Origin: Diphasiastrum complanatum
Lineage: Eukaryota > Streptophyta > Lycopodiopsida > Lycopodiales > Lycopodiaceae
Length of the DNA stretch: 64,000 nucleotides
Reading direction: 5' to 3'
NCBI GenBank assembly: GCA_029204225.1
Contig: CM055108.1
Location: 20,343,644-20,407,643 of the forward strand
This document shows positions 1 to 9,855 of this stretch, piece by piece (the first letter of the stretch is position 1; the number at the start of each line of letters is the position of its first letter). The notes beneath the pieces were generated by a model. It did no database searches. It saw nothing but the letters and a program-made list of their open reading frames with translations, and was not told the origin of the DNA. Position numbers and translations under genes: made by a program.

Positions 1-70
1 AAAAATTTCTTAGGTGAATTTTGTTTTTTGTAGGCTTTTAACATGGATTATAGGTTTTTGGCGAGCACTG
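1..70 (-). mobile_element. hAT transposon terminus (element lies off the left edge)
   Basis: Read on the minus strand from position 70, this starts CAGTGCTCGCC and matches the first 70 bases of the complete hAT element at 58,664. The adjoining bases 71-78 read TTTCAAAG, the reverse complement of that element's target duplication CTTTGAAA. The inverted duplication therefore included the hAT insertion, or at least its end. Confidence 0.85.
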
Positions 71-179
71 TTTCAAAGTCATAAATTTGCAGTTTTTATT
101 TACATGTTTTTTTGTCTTATTATATCAAAACATTATAATGAACAGCATTAAAATGATCTGACAGCAAACACAATGATCA

Positions 180-1020
180 TATAGAAATCATTCAATAGCC
201 AAGCGATCAAGCGGAAGGCGCATAGCACTTGAGTTTCATGACGGAGAGCGAGGGAATATGAAAGTAGAGCCTTGGACGAGGAAGCCCAAGTGAAAAGCTC
301 CGAGGACGTCAAGGGAAGAAATCCAAGACCAAGCTAAGCAGAGGGCGAATGGGTGCAGAAAGAGGAGGGCGATCTTGAGACGACTGAACCAGCGCATGAC
401 AAGAACGTTGGTGACGGGCAAGACCTCCTCTAGGAGAGAAAAACGACCACAAGCATGGCAAGGAACCCGTTCAGGGGGTTGAGAAGGCAATGCAACAAGG
501 GTCGAAGGAGGTTCACAACCAAGCGAGGGGGCAACAATGCCATGGGAAGAGGTGGGCGAAGGAGAAACAGAGGGTGTTGAGGCAATCTTCTTATTTCTTT
601 GTGTTCCCTTTGGAAGGTGAATAGCTTGAGGGAAGGTGCTCGGCCTCCTCTTGCCTCCTTTTCATAGGCTTTTCATTGTGGCATGTTTTATTGATTTATT
701 GCCTAGTTAGCCACAATCATTATTTACTATTTCTCTTTGGGTGTTAGTTTTTGTTGTTCATATGATTGATTTTCATGTGGAGCTCATTGTTGCTTACTTT
801 TTGTTCAATTAACAACCAAAGATTTCCTTATAGTTAATTTAGGTCCTTTAAGGGATGAGGGTTGTATCGTTGCCTTTGGCTTTGGAGATCGAGTACAATG
901 AGAAAGGATAATTGTCATACTAGGTGGTTTAGAAGACTTAAATATGAGATACTTTGAAAGTTATAATTTTGCATTTTTTATTTACATGTTTTTTGTTTTA
1001 TTATATCAAAACATTATTTT
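180..1020. repeat. Dispersed repeat with zinc-finger-like coding scrap
   Basis: This segment recurs at 57,700-58,620 (right arm), partly at 15,430-15,636 and 43,153-43,340, and partly at 63,113-63,320. On its minus strand it encodes a short C2H2-like finger (CHACGRFF...GLARHQRSCH in the right-arm copy) followed by a Ser/Pro-rich stretch and a tail ending MRLPLDRLAIE. The tail is in a different frame in some copies, so no copy looks intact. The parent gene is not recognised; a mobile-element protein is likely. The rest (600-1,020) is AT-rich with no supportable gene. Confidence 0.6.
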
Positions 1021-1610
1021 TAGAAAGTATGTACTTGTTAGTGTAATCTCTTAGCTCCCTTCAAGGCTAGCAAATGTTTTAAGTTAGCAATAACTACAAG
1101 CTAAATAGTGATTAAGGCTTTTACTAAGTACTAGGCCATAGTGTAGTAATTCTATGTGCACAAAAGACTTTGGTTAATACCTAGAGGCTTCATGATTGAA
1201 TTCCATGTAGATTGAAACATGTGAAAAGTGCTTCTTTCCATTGAGCAAATGAAAAATATCCTAATCAACTTCAATGGACTGACTTTGCCTTTCATGTGAA
1301 AGACAAATCAGCGTTTGGCAAATGGCATACATCAGTTCTCTCCCAACAAGGAAGGCAAAAGCTTCCATGGCTCATCGTTTGTGAATGATTATTAATTATT
1401 CTGAGGTGAGACGCACTAGTGTCACTGACTGAGCGTGGTTAAAAGAGTGGTTGTGCAGGCTCTTCTGCCACTTGGGAGCGAAGAACAAAAAATCTTTAAA
1501 AACATATCTCTCGCTCTCTCCCCTCTCACCATATCTATGATTCATCATGAGAAATACGAGATACGAGATATGAGATGCACAAAAGGATGGCTTACTCCGC
1601 CTTCCTGCAA
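1021..1610. other. Upstream region of the 3D-type gene, no gene seen
   Basis: AT-rich flank shared with the right arm (57,105-57,690). Part of it, about 1,130-1,180, recurs at 21,617-21,660. The last 200 bases hold a pyrimidine-rich tract and the promoter. No open frame here is credible. Confidence 0.5.
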
Positions 1611-1620
1611 AGTATAAATT
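1611..1620 (+). promoter_or_regulatory. TATA box of left 3D-type gene
   Basis: GTATAAATTA lies about 140 bases before the ATG at 1,755, a normal plant TATA-to-start spacing with a short 5' leader. The same box is conserved in the right arm on the minus strand (57,096-57,105). Confidence 0.55.
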
Positions 1621-1754
1621 AAATGAAGCCACTAATAAGTTGCTACTTCAAAAAGCGGACCTGCGCAGGCAGAGAGAGACTGTGTAGGTGTGTCTGTATG
1701 AAAAAAGACGCACCCTTTCAAAGGCGATAGGAGAGATTAGAAACTTTCAACATC

Positions 1755-2376
1755 ATGCAGCAGCTCGATCGCTATCCCCCAACTTCCACTCCAGGCTCGT
1801 CACACTTGTGGCAGTACTCTTCTATATTGCCTATGTAGCAGTTCCGAATATAGATGCCAGGATTGTCAAGCTCACTTATTACTGGATTGCTGTTGAGACA
1901 GATTACCCCTCCGGATCGGATGTGTCCATCAAGGAGTGCACCAGTGGCCAAGTGATTGCCAAAGTGTCCAGCCAATATTGGAGTGCAGTGCACATGGAGG
2001 GAACTGGTAAACTGCGTGATGGTAGCTTCATCACCTTAACGACGACTCCTGTCACTGCTACGGGAAAGCGCCTTACCCTGTGGGAGCCTGGGATAATCCC
2101 ATCAAAATCTACTCATCCCTTGCAGCGAACGACATTCCCCCTCACACTCGTGTCTTCGTGAAACAGCTACAGGGAGTAAAGCTGCCCAATAAACAAGTCC
2201 ATAATGGCTGCTTTGAAGTTGATGACCAGAGCTGGAGCTTCGGCTCCAGCCACGTTGATTGGTATGTCTACAGAGAAGGCAACTACAAGATTCTGGACCA
2301 AAACCTGAATGGACTAGATTCTGTGGACATAGAAGTCGGCTCCAATTGCCAGCTACTAGCCTACGAAGAGATGTAG
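1755..2376 (+). pseudogene. Secreted 3D-domain / double-psi beta-barrel protein, left copy, broken
   Basis: The encoded protein begins MQQLDRY, then a hydrophobic segment (LVTLVAVLFYIAYVAV) that looks like a signal peptide, then a mature domain of about 165 residues starting IVKLTYYW. The C-terminal half carries the diagnostic block IPPHTRVFV, then CFEVDDQSW, then GSSHVDWYV, which matches the layout of the bacterial and fungal 3D domain (Asp-rich double-psi beta-barrel; bacterial lytic transglycosylases share the fold). Several Cys suggest disulfides. This copy lacks 8 bases near the start (about 1,783) and one base near 2,036 relative to the right-arm copy, so two frames are needed to read it. 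Its C-terminal half (2,080-2,376) is open to a TAG. Either it is a pseudogene or the consensus has small indel errors. Function is unknown; a cell-wall or antifungal role is only a guess. Confidence 0.7.
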
Positions 2377-3764
2377 CTCCTGCTGCCTCCCCCAATGCAT
2401 GTATGCAGCTCTGCCAGTCCAAAAGGCAGTTAAGCCTCACTTGCACTTTCAAGGCTTCTAGTCCTACTTCAAACTTTTGCATATAATTTATAAAGAAACC
2501 GTACAAATTTCTAGAAAAGTACAGCAATATGATAGCTCATGGATTGTATGTATCCTATCGCGCATCCTCATCTATGTAATTTATATATGTTTGAATGTCA
2601 AATTTACAGTGGAAGCCATTCTTTGGTGTCTCCATCCACATTGATCTTGAATCTCATTTTTTCTCTCTTTTACATGTCCTTGATCACATCAAAAGAGCTT
2701 AACATGAATGTATAGGAGCTTCAAGAGCCGATCAAAGTAGGTAAATATGTGTGCAAGCTTCAAGGTAGAGTCATTCCATCACATCCTAAAAGAACAATGT
2801 CGTGAAGAACCATAGGTCAAATGATCTAAGGGCAATTTTATATAATAGAGCTATGAAATACTCTTTTAGGATTGGTTGATGTCTTACTCCATGTTTCAAA
2901 TGATGGTGTCACTTTTTTTACCCCTAGTTGGTGGCATCCTATGTCGCATGAATGCATGGGACGTCGTCGAGTGGTAAGTGCCATTAAATTTCTTGATGAA
3001 TCTAGCTAAGCTCTCACTTGTGGATGAGTTTAATTGGCATGTTCAACACGCTTCGATTGATCTCCAACATGCGGAAGAGCTTGCCACTTAGCTATAAGAA
3101 TTGCGCTAGCTCTAAAGCTCGGTCTAGGACCTGCACAACCTCTTGGTGATTGCAGACACCACATGTCACTCTAAAACTGCAATGGGTGGACTACTTGAGA
3201 AAAAGCACGCATGAATAGAACAACTATCTCTCTTATGAGTGATGGGAGTTGTTGAATGCTATTTGATTTTTGGCTAGGTTGGATTTTGTCGGTTTTATAC
3301 TATGATAGATGGTTATTCCAAATGCACTTAAACTAAAAAAGACCTAGAAATAAAATAGAAAGCAAAAATAGTTTTGATCCGAAATGATCCAAAACCCAAA
3401 ATTTTCCTCAAAAAAAAAATAACAAAACAACTTCAAACTCTTCTAATAAAAACAGTAGGAAAATTGATTTTCTTTGAAAAGTTTTCCTAACAAAATTGAT
3501 CCATGAACATTTTATAGCAAGAGATTTTTGTTGTTGATGGTTACAAATGGTATCAATGTATCTAGGAAAACGTTTTCCTAGTTACAAATGGTAGCAATGT
3601 ATCTAGGGAAACTAAAGGTTTCCCTAGATGAAATTGATCCACAATTCATTTCATAACCTAGAAATACATTTTCTAGTTAGAAGGGGCTTATAAGGCATCC
3701 AAATTCATTTCTAAAAATCGTGGTTGAAACTAGGAATTTCACGTCTTTTTTCCTATGTAGGAAA
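2377..3764. other. Non-coding AT-rich stretch
   Basis: There is no credible gene. The sequence is shared with 54,970-56,330 of the right arm. Around 3,250-3,320 it also matches, inverted, a piece at 33,440-33,510, so this is repeat-derived DNA. About 3,540-3,620 holds an imperfect direct repeat (TACAAATGGTA..CAATGTATCTAG). Confidence 0.5.
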
Positions 3765-3912
3765 CAATGCTTGCCAAAAACCCTATAATCCATGTTAAAA
3801 AAGCCTACAAAAAAAAACGAAATTCACCTAATAAATTTTTTTGGGTAGGTTTTCAAAACCTACAAGTTAATTACTTATAGGTAAAAAAGCCTATTCATAT
3901 TTTTAACATAGG
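3765..3912 (+). mobile_element. hAT-end fragment
   Basis: It starts CAATGCTTGCCAAAAACC and tracks about 145 bases of the left end of the complete hAT at 58,664, including the run that ends in CATAGGTTT. It then stops abruptly at GCGGGTGGG next to a copia LTR piece. Only this terminus is present, so it is a truncated or non-autonomous relative. Confidence 0.7.
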
Positions 3913-3941
3913 TTTGCGGGTGGGTTGTTGGAGGAGCTGTG

Positions 3942-4100
3942 TGTTGGATTATTCTCCTACTAATCGACTAATTGACATATTAATCTTCATCCAAACTTTT
4001 ATCTACACCTACAGACTTCATCGTGTTTTTACACAGTCTGCAAAACTACTCGAAAAACGACTCACAGTGCTTCAGATTCAACTCATTTTGTTGGACTAAA
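3942..4100 (+). mobile_element. Copia LTR fragment (fossil)
   Basis: The sequence opens TGTTGGATTATTCTCC and follows about 150 bases of the 5' part of the roughly 970-bp LTR seen whole at 9,856 and 38,655. Only the LTR start is present. The 28 bases just upstream resemble the bases just upstream of the LTR at 9,856. Confidence 0.7.
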
Positions 4101-4711
4101 TCTGTAGCGCAGGCATCCCAAAGGGAGCCGGGAACCACGACTTAGCTTCCCAGCCTTCAACTCTTGCCATCCAAATCCGCTTGACATACAACCAGCCAAC
4201 TCGCCAACAACGATCAGACTTAACCAACTGAAGTTCCGAAAACCAACATTGAGATCCAACCTGGCGCCATGCCAGATCAGGGGTCCCGACGTGGGTGACT
4301 TCCCTCCAAGCTAGTCGCCCGACATACATCAAACTTAACCAACTCTTTGCTTCGTTACAAACGAGTAACATCCATTCCAAGTAAGCGATCTGACTTACAT
4401 CAGACTTAACCAACTGAAAGCTTCGTCACGAGTGCTGGAAGCCAACCTGGCGCCACGCCAGACTGGACAGCCATAAACAGGTAACATCCACCCAAGCAAG
4501 CCATCCAACTCAGCCAATAGGTTAGAGCCCGTTCCCCAAGAGGTTAACCCATTCACGTTCATGCAAGGAACACTCAGAACCACAAGCCGTGACATATATG
4601 GAAACAACCAGGTCTTGGACCAAATGGTCCCGACAGCATACCGCTGGCGCCACGGACCGAATGGTCCCGACGGCATACCGCTGGCGTCCCGGGATACGAC
4701 CCTCAGCTATG
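4101..4711. repeat. Degenerate tandem repeats, GC-richer than surroundings
   Basis: The motif ATCAGACTTAACCAACT recurs with variation three times at spacings of roughly 70-120 bases, mixed with GGCGCCA-containing blocks. Near 4,615-4,690 a unit of about 42 bases (GACCATTCGGTCC plus a CCAGCGGTATGC block, given as on the minus strand) is present twice. Open frames here (for example 93 codons on the minus strand) are probably by-products of the repeats. Confidence 0.55.
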
Positions 4712-4985
4712 TGCCAAGTTAAAAATTTTGAAAGCGGCCTTACAACTGGCGCTTTTACCGAACACTGAAACCCAGAAGGTAATCAGAGTCAGTTTGAGGA
4801 AAATCCCACTTTATTGATAAATCTGAGAAGGTTACATTTCAAGTGCGTGACCGACCCTAGTCTCCGGGCGCTAGCATGCCAAGGCGAGAGCCATGACAAC
4901 ATTCCAGCAAGGGAGGTTGAGACTTGGTTGGAGCTCGCCCTGAGTCGCAACCCGCACTCCCCTATAGTATTGGTGTGATTCGGCA
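4712..4985 (-). mobile_element. Candidate short LTR (fossil), TGCC...GGCA ends
   Basis: The 274-bp block has TGCC/GGCA ends. On the minus strand its 5' end is preceded by a purine run (GAGGGGGGG) that looks like a polypurine tract. AATAAAG lies inside as a possible polyadenylation signal. That arrangement fits a 3' LTR of a retrotransposon whose internal region lies at 4,986-6,010. No second LTR was found in the window, so the call is tentative. Confidence 0.4.
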
Positions 4986-6010
4986 CCCCCCCTCATACCA
5001 AGCACTCTACCCAAGCTGGTATAAAGCACGTTTTTTCTCTCTCTAGGATTTTCTCTTTCTAGAAAGTCATTTTCTCTCTCTAGATTTTATTGATCCCCAG
5101 GCTTCCTTTAATCATGCCTAGATCGTCTGAGGTGATTGCACATCGATCTGAGCTCTCTGGACTTCGCTAGAACCGATCAAAGATTTTCAGCCATAGGAAC
5201 TTGGCGCGCCGGCTGGATACTGGTCACAGTGGCGCCCGGGAGCGGCGCTGGCGCCATTGGCGCCGGGAGCAGCAGGGGCGTTGCTGGCGCCGGGGACATT
5301 GTTGGCGCCGACGGCGCCGGAAGTAAAGCTTGTAAAGGTAGCTTTACAACATCCACCCCACCTTTATAAAATCTGATGTCCTCATCAGATGTCAGATTAA
5401 AGTAAAGTGTCTCCCAATTAAAATAACTATACATTTAAGCTACTTGGCACAGTACTCAATTTACTGGCCACTTTTTATTAACATTGAAGCTGGCACACCA
5501 CAAGTCGGAGGCTCAGCTCTTTGTACTGAAAAATTACATAACTTGAAAATATATCTTTGTCTGGGAAAAGCGTAGATTGATATCGCTTTCGTAAAACCGA
5601 GATACCTCCTATTAACTGGTGACAGAGGCCTTTCTTTGAAATGTTCGCCCCCTGTCGCTTCTGACTTCTGACTGTGGAACTCTTTGAGCTCCTGATTTGT
5701 CCTTGATGCACTTCTGTGTTGAGCTCCCTGAGCTCAAGATTTGTTCAGTTCGCATAGGTATCAAGGGCTCCCCTGAGCCGAAGGATTTATCGTTTGATTG
5801 CCCACTTTATGGTCCACTCGTGCCTTGTTGCTTCTGCACCTTGATTTCTCTCCTTGTCCAAGACTGATCTTGATACTTTTTTCCATCTTGGCTCTTTAAG
5901 GTAGGCAAAGATTGAGTACTCGCAATGCACCTCTCACTTAGCTTGAAGTAGCTCTTTGAATCAGCCCAAATGTAACCATTGACCCCTCGTGGAAAGCCAA
6001 AGGGTCGCAC
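4986..6010 (-). mobile_element. Internal region next to the candidate LTR (fossil)
   Basis: On the minus strand this includes a Pro/Ala-rich reading frame (about 5,177-5,434) made from clustered GGCGCC sites, and upstream of it a frame ending SLRLVVCQLQC (5,478-5,711). None of it matches a retroelement domain I recognise. It is broken, and the family is unassigned. Confidence 0.3.
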
Positions 6011-6039
6011 CAGTTTGATCGCAGTTTCTGGATTCTAGA

Positions 6040-8840
6040 GCTAGTCAACATATGACCAATCATTGTGAGCATTATTCACTCCTTACACCTTACAGTACAA
6101 AAAATTGTTCATCTTGGCGATGATAGTACACACTCTATCGAAGGTGAAGGCACTATAAGATTGATGTTCTAGCATGATCAATTCAAACTACTATCAAATG
6201 TTTTGTATGTACCTAAACTCTCTACAAATCTGTTATCATGTAAGTAGAATTGTCGATTTAGGTCAAAAACTTTTGAGCACTTGATGTCTCTAAAAGGTTT
6301 GGGTATGTCACTAAGATTTCTTCAAAGCTCGGTATTATTTCACTATGTGAATTTGAAATTTACACTAACATAGTATTGGTTACCTGCTCACTCGAATATT
6401 TGTGGATAACCAGGTTCATTTTACTCAAAACATAAAAAGCCCAATTAACCTCCATTGTTTATACTCTATCCATCTCTGAGGGAAATGATAATATTATATA
6501 CTGCACTAATTTGTTATTAACTAAGCTATGACAATACACAATTCGAAGGCGTCAAGGATAGCCATGATTATGCTTTTTCGACTCAGTCGATAAGGACACC
6601 AAGGAGATATCGAGCATTTGATTCACAATCAAAAGTAGAAACACCAAGAATCATTCACAAGATATACACTGATTAGAAAACAAAGAGTATATCAAAGATG
6701 CACAAATGTACATAAGATTATTGTAAAACAATCTTCTTATTTATTATAAAAGCCCAAAAGATTAATTTAGAATTGAACGATAGTGCTAGGCAAAGGCAAG
6801 CAAGAGTTTCAATGGTGCGATACTTCTAATCAGATAGATTGGTTACATCTATCTTGACCAATTCTGAAATAAACATCTAATTCTAATATATAAACACATT
6901 GCAATTACTCTATTACACGTCAATCTTTGGGCTGATCATATAGTAAATGGGCATGAAGTCTCGATTGTAGTAATGGTGGTCCTTGGGTCATGAACTGCCG
7001 CAGATAGATCAGAGTAAGAATTTGACTATCATAATACTCAAATTCTTGTTGTTGTTGCCCTTTTTTTTTTTTCTAAAATGGCATGTTCTATACCCCTATA
7101 AGAAGAAAGCCATACAATATGATGTTGCTAGTATTTTCTCACAACATAGTTTTTGTATTCATGCTTTTCCAAAAAAACATTATTACTAATTGAGATCCTA
7201 AGTTTTCTAGTAACTTTTGGACTTCTTTATTTCAATCTTTGTACTAAACCATCTATTTAGTATTTCATATCATTATGAAACAACGATCAAATATAACGTG
7301 CGAATCAAGTTCTAGAGAAATGTTTGCATCCCATATTTGGCAATGTACGTTCATGGGATATAATCCAATCCCTCATAAAGTCACTCTGTCAAGAGATGTG
7401 ATTTTCAAAAGAAGGGGATGAATGCACGGAAGTAGGGTAAGAACGAGAAATAGATAGACCTAGGAAGTGGGGCCCTAGAAGATGAGGACCAAATAGTATG
7501 ATCAAGAATGCGATGTAGAGGATCATGAAGTCTCACAGGGCGAGCACGCAACAGAAGAAACCAGGGATGGGCGAAGCTTACTTGAAAGGTTTGATGAAAT
7601 GATGTTCTTCACAGATGCAGAAGAAAAGGGAAATACAAGAACCAAGTAGCTATGAGGAAGCACAGGGCAGTTTGGAGAGGAACTCATGGAACAAAGTAAT
7701 GAAAGAAGAACTGGAATCGATTATGTAGAATAAAGCTTGGGAGCTAGTTGACCTACCACCAGGAAGAAAGATAGTGGATGTAAATGCATATTCAAAGTGA
7801 AATATCAAACAGATGGGTTAGTTGAGAGGTCCCAGGCGAGATTGGTCGCAAAGGGATACAGTCAAGTTGAAGGGATAGAATATATGGAAACGTTTGCACC
7901 AATGTAAAGTTGAGCCTCTCTTAGAATATTGATAGTGTGGGCCACTATTCATGATATGGAAATCGAACGGATGGATGTAAAAATTGCGTCCTTACATGGG
8001 GAGCTGGAGGAGGACGTATTCTGGAACAACCGTAGAATTCACAGATGGCCAGCAAGAAGGTATGTGCACTGAAGAAGAATTGCTATATGGTTTAAAACAA
8101 TCACTCCCGAATGTGGTATCAGAAGATAGACAGCTTTTTGATAAAGAATGGATAGTAAGATACTAGACCGACACTGGCCTGTATGTTAAGATTGAAGATG
8201 GACTATTCTTGGTTGTTGCTTTATATGTAGATGATCTTGTCATAGTTTGCAACAAGAAGGAAGACCTAAACGGAATTCAAAAATGGGTTGAAGAATGTAT
8301 TTGAAATGAAGAATCTAGGGCCCTTACTTTATTGCTTGGAATCCAATTCACGAGGGATAGGGAAAAAGGGGGTTACTTAGGCAAATCACAAGTATTTACA
8401 TTCAATCAATAATCAATAAATTTAAAATGGATGAATGTATATCTGTGGGGAGTACCCTTGACCCAAATGTAAAACTCAACACAGAAATGTGTCCCAAGTA
8501 ATGATCAAGGGAGGGAATACATGATGAGGAAGACCATACAGAGGATTGATTGGAGCTTGATGTATGCCATGATATGCGCTGAGACCTAACATTGCAGTAG
8601 CAGGTCACAAAACTCAACCAGTTTTTAGTGAATCCAGGGGAAAGAACATTGGAAGGCAGCAAAAATGAACATTGAGGTACTTAAGCGGAACTGCCAAGTG
8701 CTTTTTGGAGAAAATAAGTCTCATTCTTGCTTTTGTACTTTATACTGATTTCTATGATCATTGTGTTTGCTGTCAGATCAATTTAATCCTGTTCATTGCA
8801 ATTTGTTCTAGCCAATAGATCAGTGACAAGTAAGGTCCCA
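6040..8840 (+). mobile_element. Ty1/copia fossil, family 2, left copy
   Basis: Recognisable parts in order are a protease/pre-integrase segment (about 6,040-6,400), and reverse transcriptase followed by the RNase H approach (about 7,700-8,720), with RT landmarks such as [15 protein letters not shown], the YGLKQS block and a YVDDL-type site. A roughly 800-bp block at 6,470-7,260 shows no copia coding and may be a separate insertion, possibly a solo LTR. It is clearly broken, with many breaks. The matching right-arm copy lies at 49,880-52,730. Confidence 0.8.
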
Positions 8841-9855
8841 CACTTATTGGATTGGTGGTCCCACACCAATGGAAGCTTGTTCATTGGATTTGTTGTGCTT
8901 CCTGGAGGTGAGATTGTTGTTGGTGTGTTTTCTTGCTTATCCTTCCATCATTTGCCAAAGTAATTTGTTAAGGAAGGGCCTTGGGGTATAGTAATATAGC
9001 AAACCCTATAGGAATCAATGGGTCTTCCATAGCTTGTTCATATCAACAGGAGCGCTGAAGTGAGGGATGTCCTGTAATAAAGTCATGCTACGTTGATGTG
9101 GTCAACTTCAATCTTTAAGGGCTGATTGATATCGATGGCAATGGATGGTAGCCCCTAATCCCAATAAGCCTTGCAATTCTGCCAAAGATGCCACCAGGCC
9201 GTAGTTATCCGCAAAATATCGCACATCACGATCGGAATTGCCATGGTGTTGTTAGTAGAAGACGCGACAATTTGTGATCATGTCGTCATCTGGGTTGCCG
9301 GTATTCACACTTGTCAGGTTGGGCCAATAAATCTTGTTTTGAACCTTTGTGTCAGCAAACTGCTCTCGATGACCTATTGGATAATAATAGGGATTGATGC
9401 GCATATAGATTGGCTGTGTCAACATACCGTGCCATGAAGGTTTTCCTTTGTGAAAACAGTTGATGGCACCATGCTAGTTGTGGATCAAGGAGTTCGATTA
9501 TTTCTTTATGGATAATTTTGGCAGTCGTCGAGGTTCAGAAGAATGTATCCGCCTCGCTCCTTGGGCTGAAACTTCTTTGCAAACTCTTGAGAGATCCGCA
9601 GGTCCTTGCTAGGCTCATTTGAAGTGATATTATGCCTTATTGAAGGTGCTTCAGCTGCCAAGGTATGTTCCTATTGTGGATTGGTTTCAGGGGAGGGGTG
9701 GTGAAGGATTGGATTCAGCAATGCATTGAAATCACGAAAAAATTGGGATTGGATGAAGGGGTTAGTTGTGTCAATGGGGTTAGAAGTGGAAGAGGGGAGA
9801 GGGTGTTGGGAGGAAGTACCACCAGTGCTTTGCGGGTTGGGTGGTCAAGGAGTTG
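8841..9855 (-). pseudogene. Unidentified coding remnant, left copy
   Basis: This is the counterpart of 48,888-49,670 in the right arm, where the frame is better preserved (see there). A copia LTR adjoins it at 9,856. No family is recognised. Confidence 0.35.

Noticed and set aside
4395-4676. 93-codon minus-strand frame as a gene (also 54,053-54,334)
   Set aside because: It lies over degenerate tandem repeats, shows no domain, and has no promoter or conserved start beyond the arm duplication.
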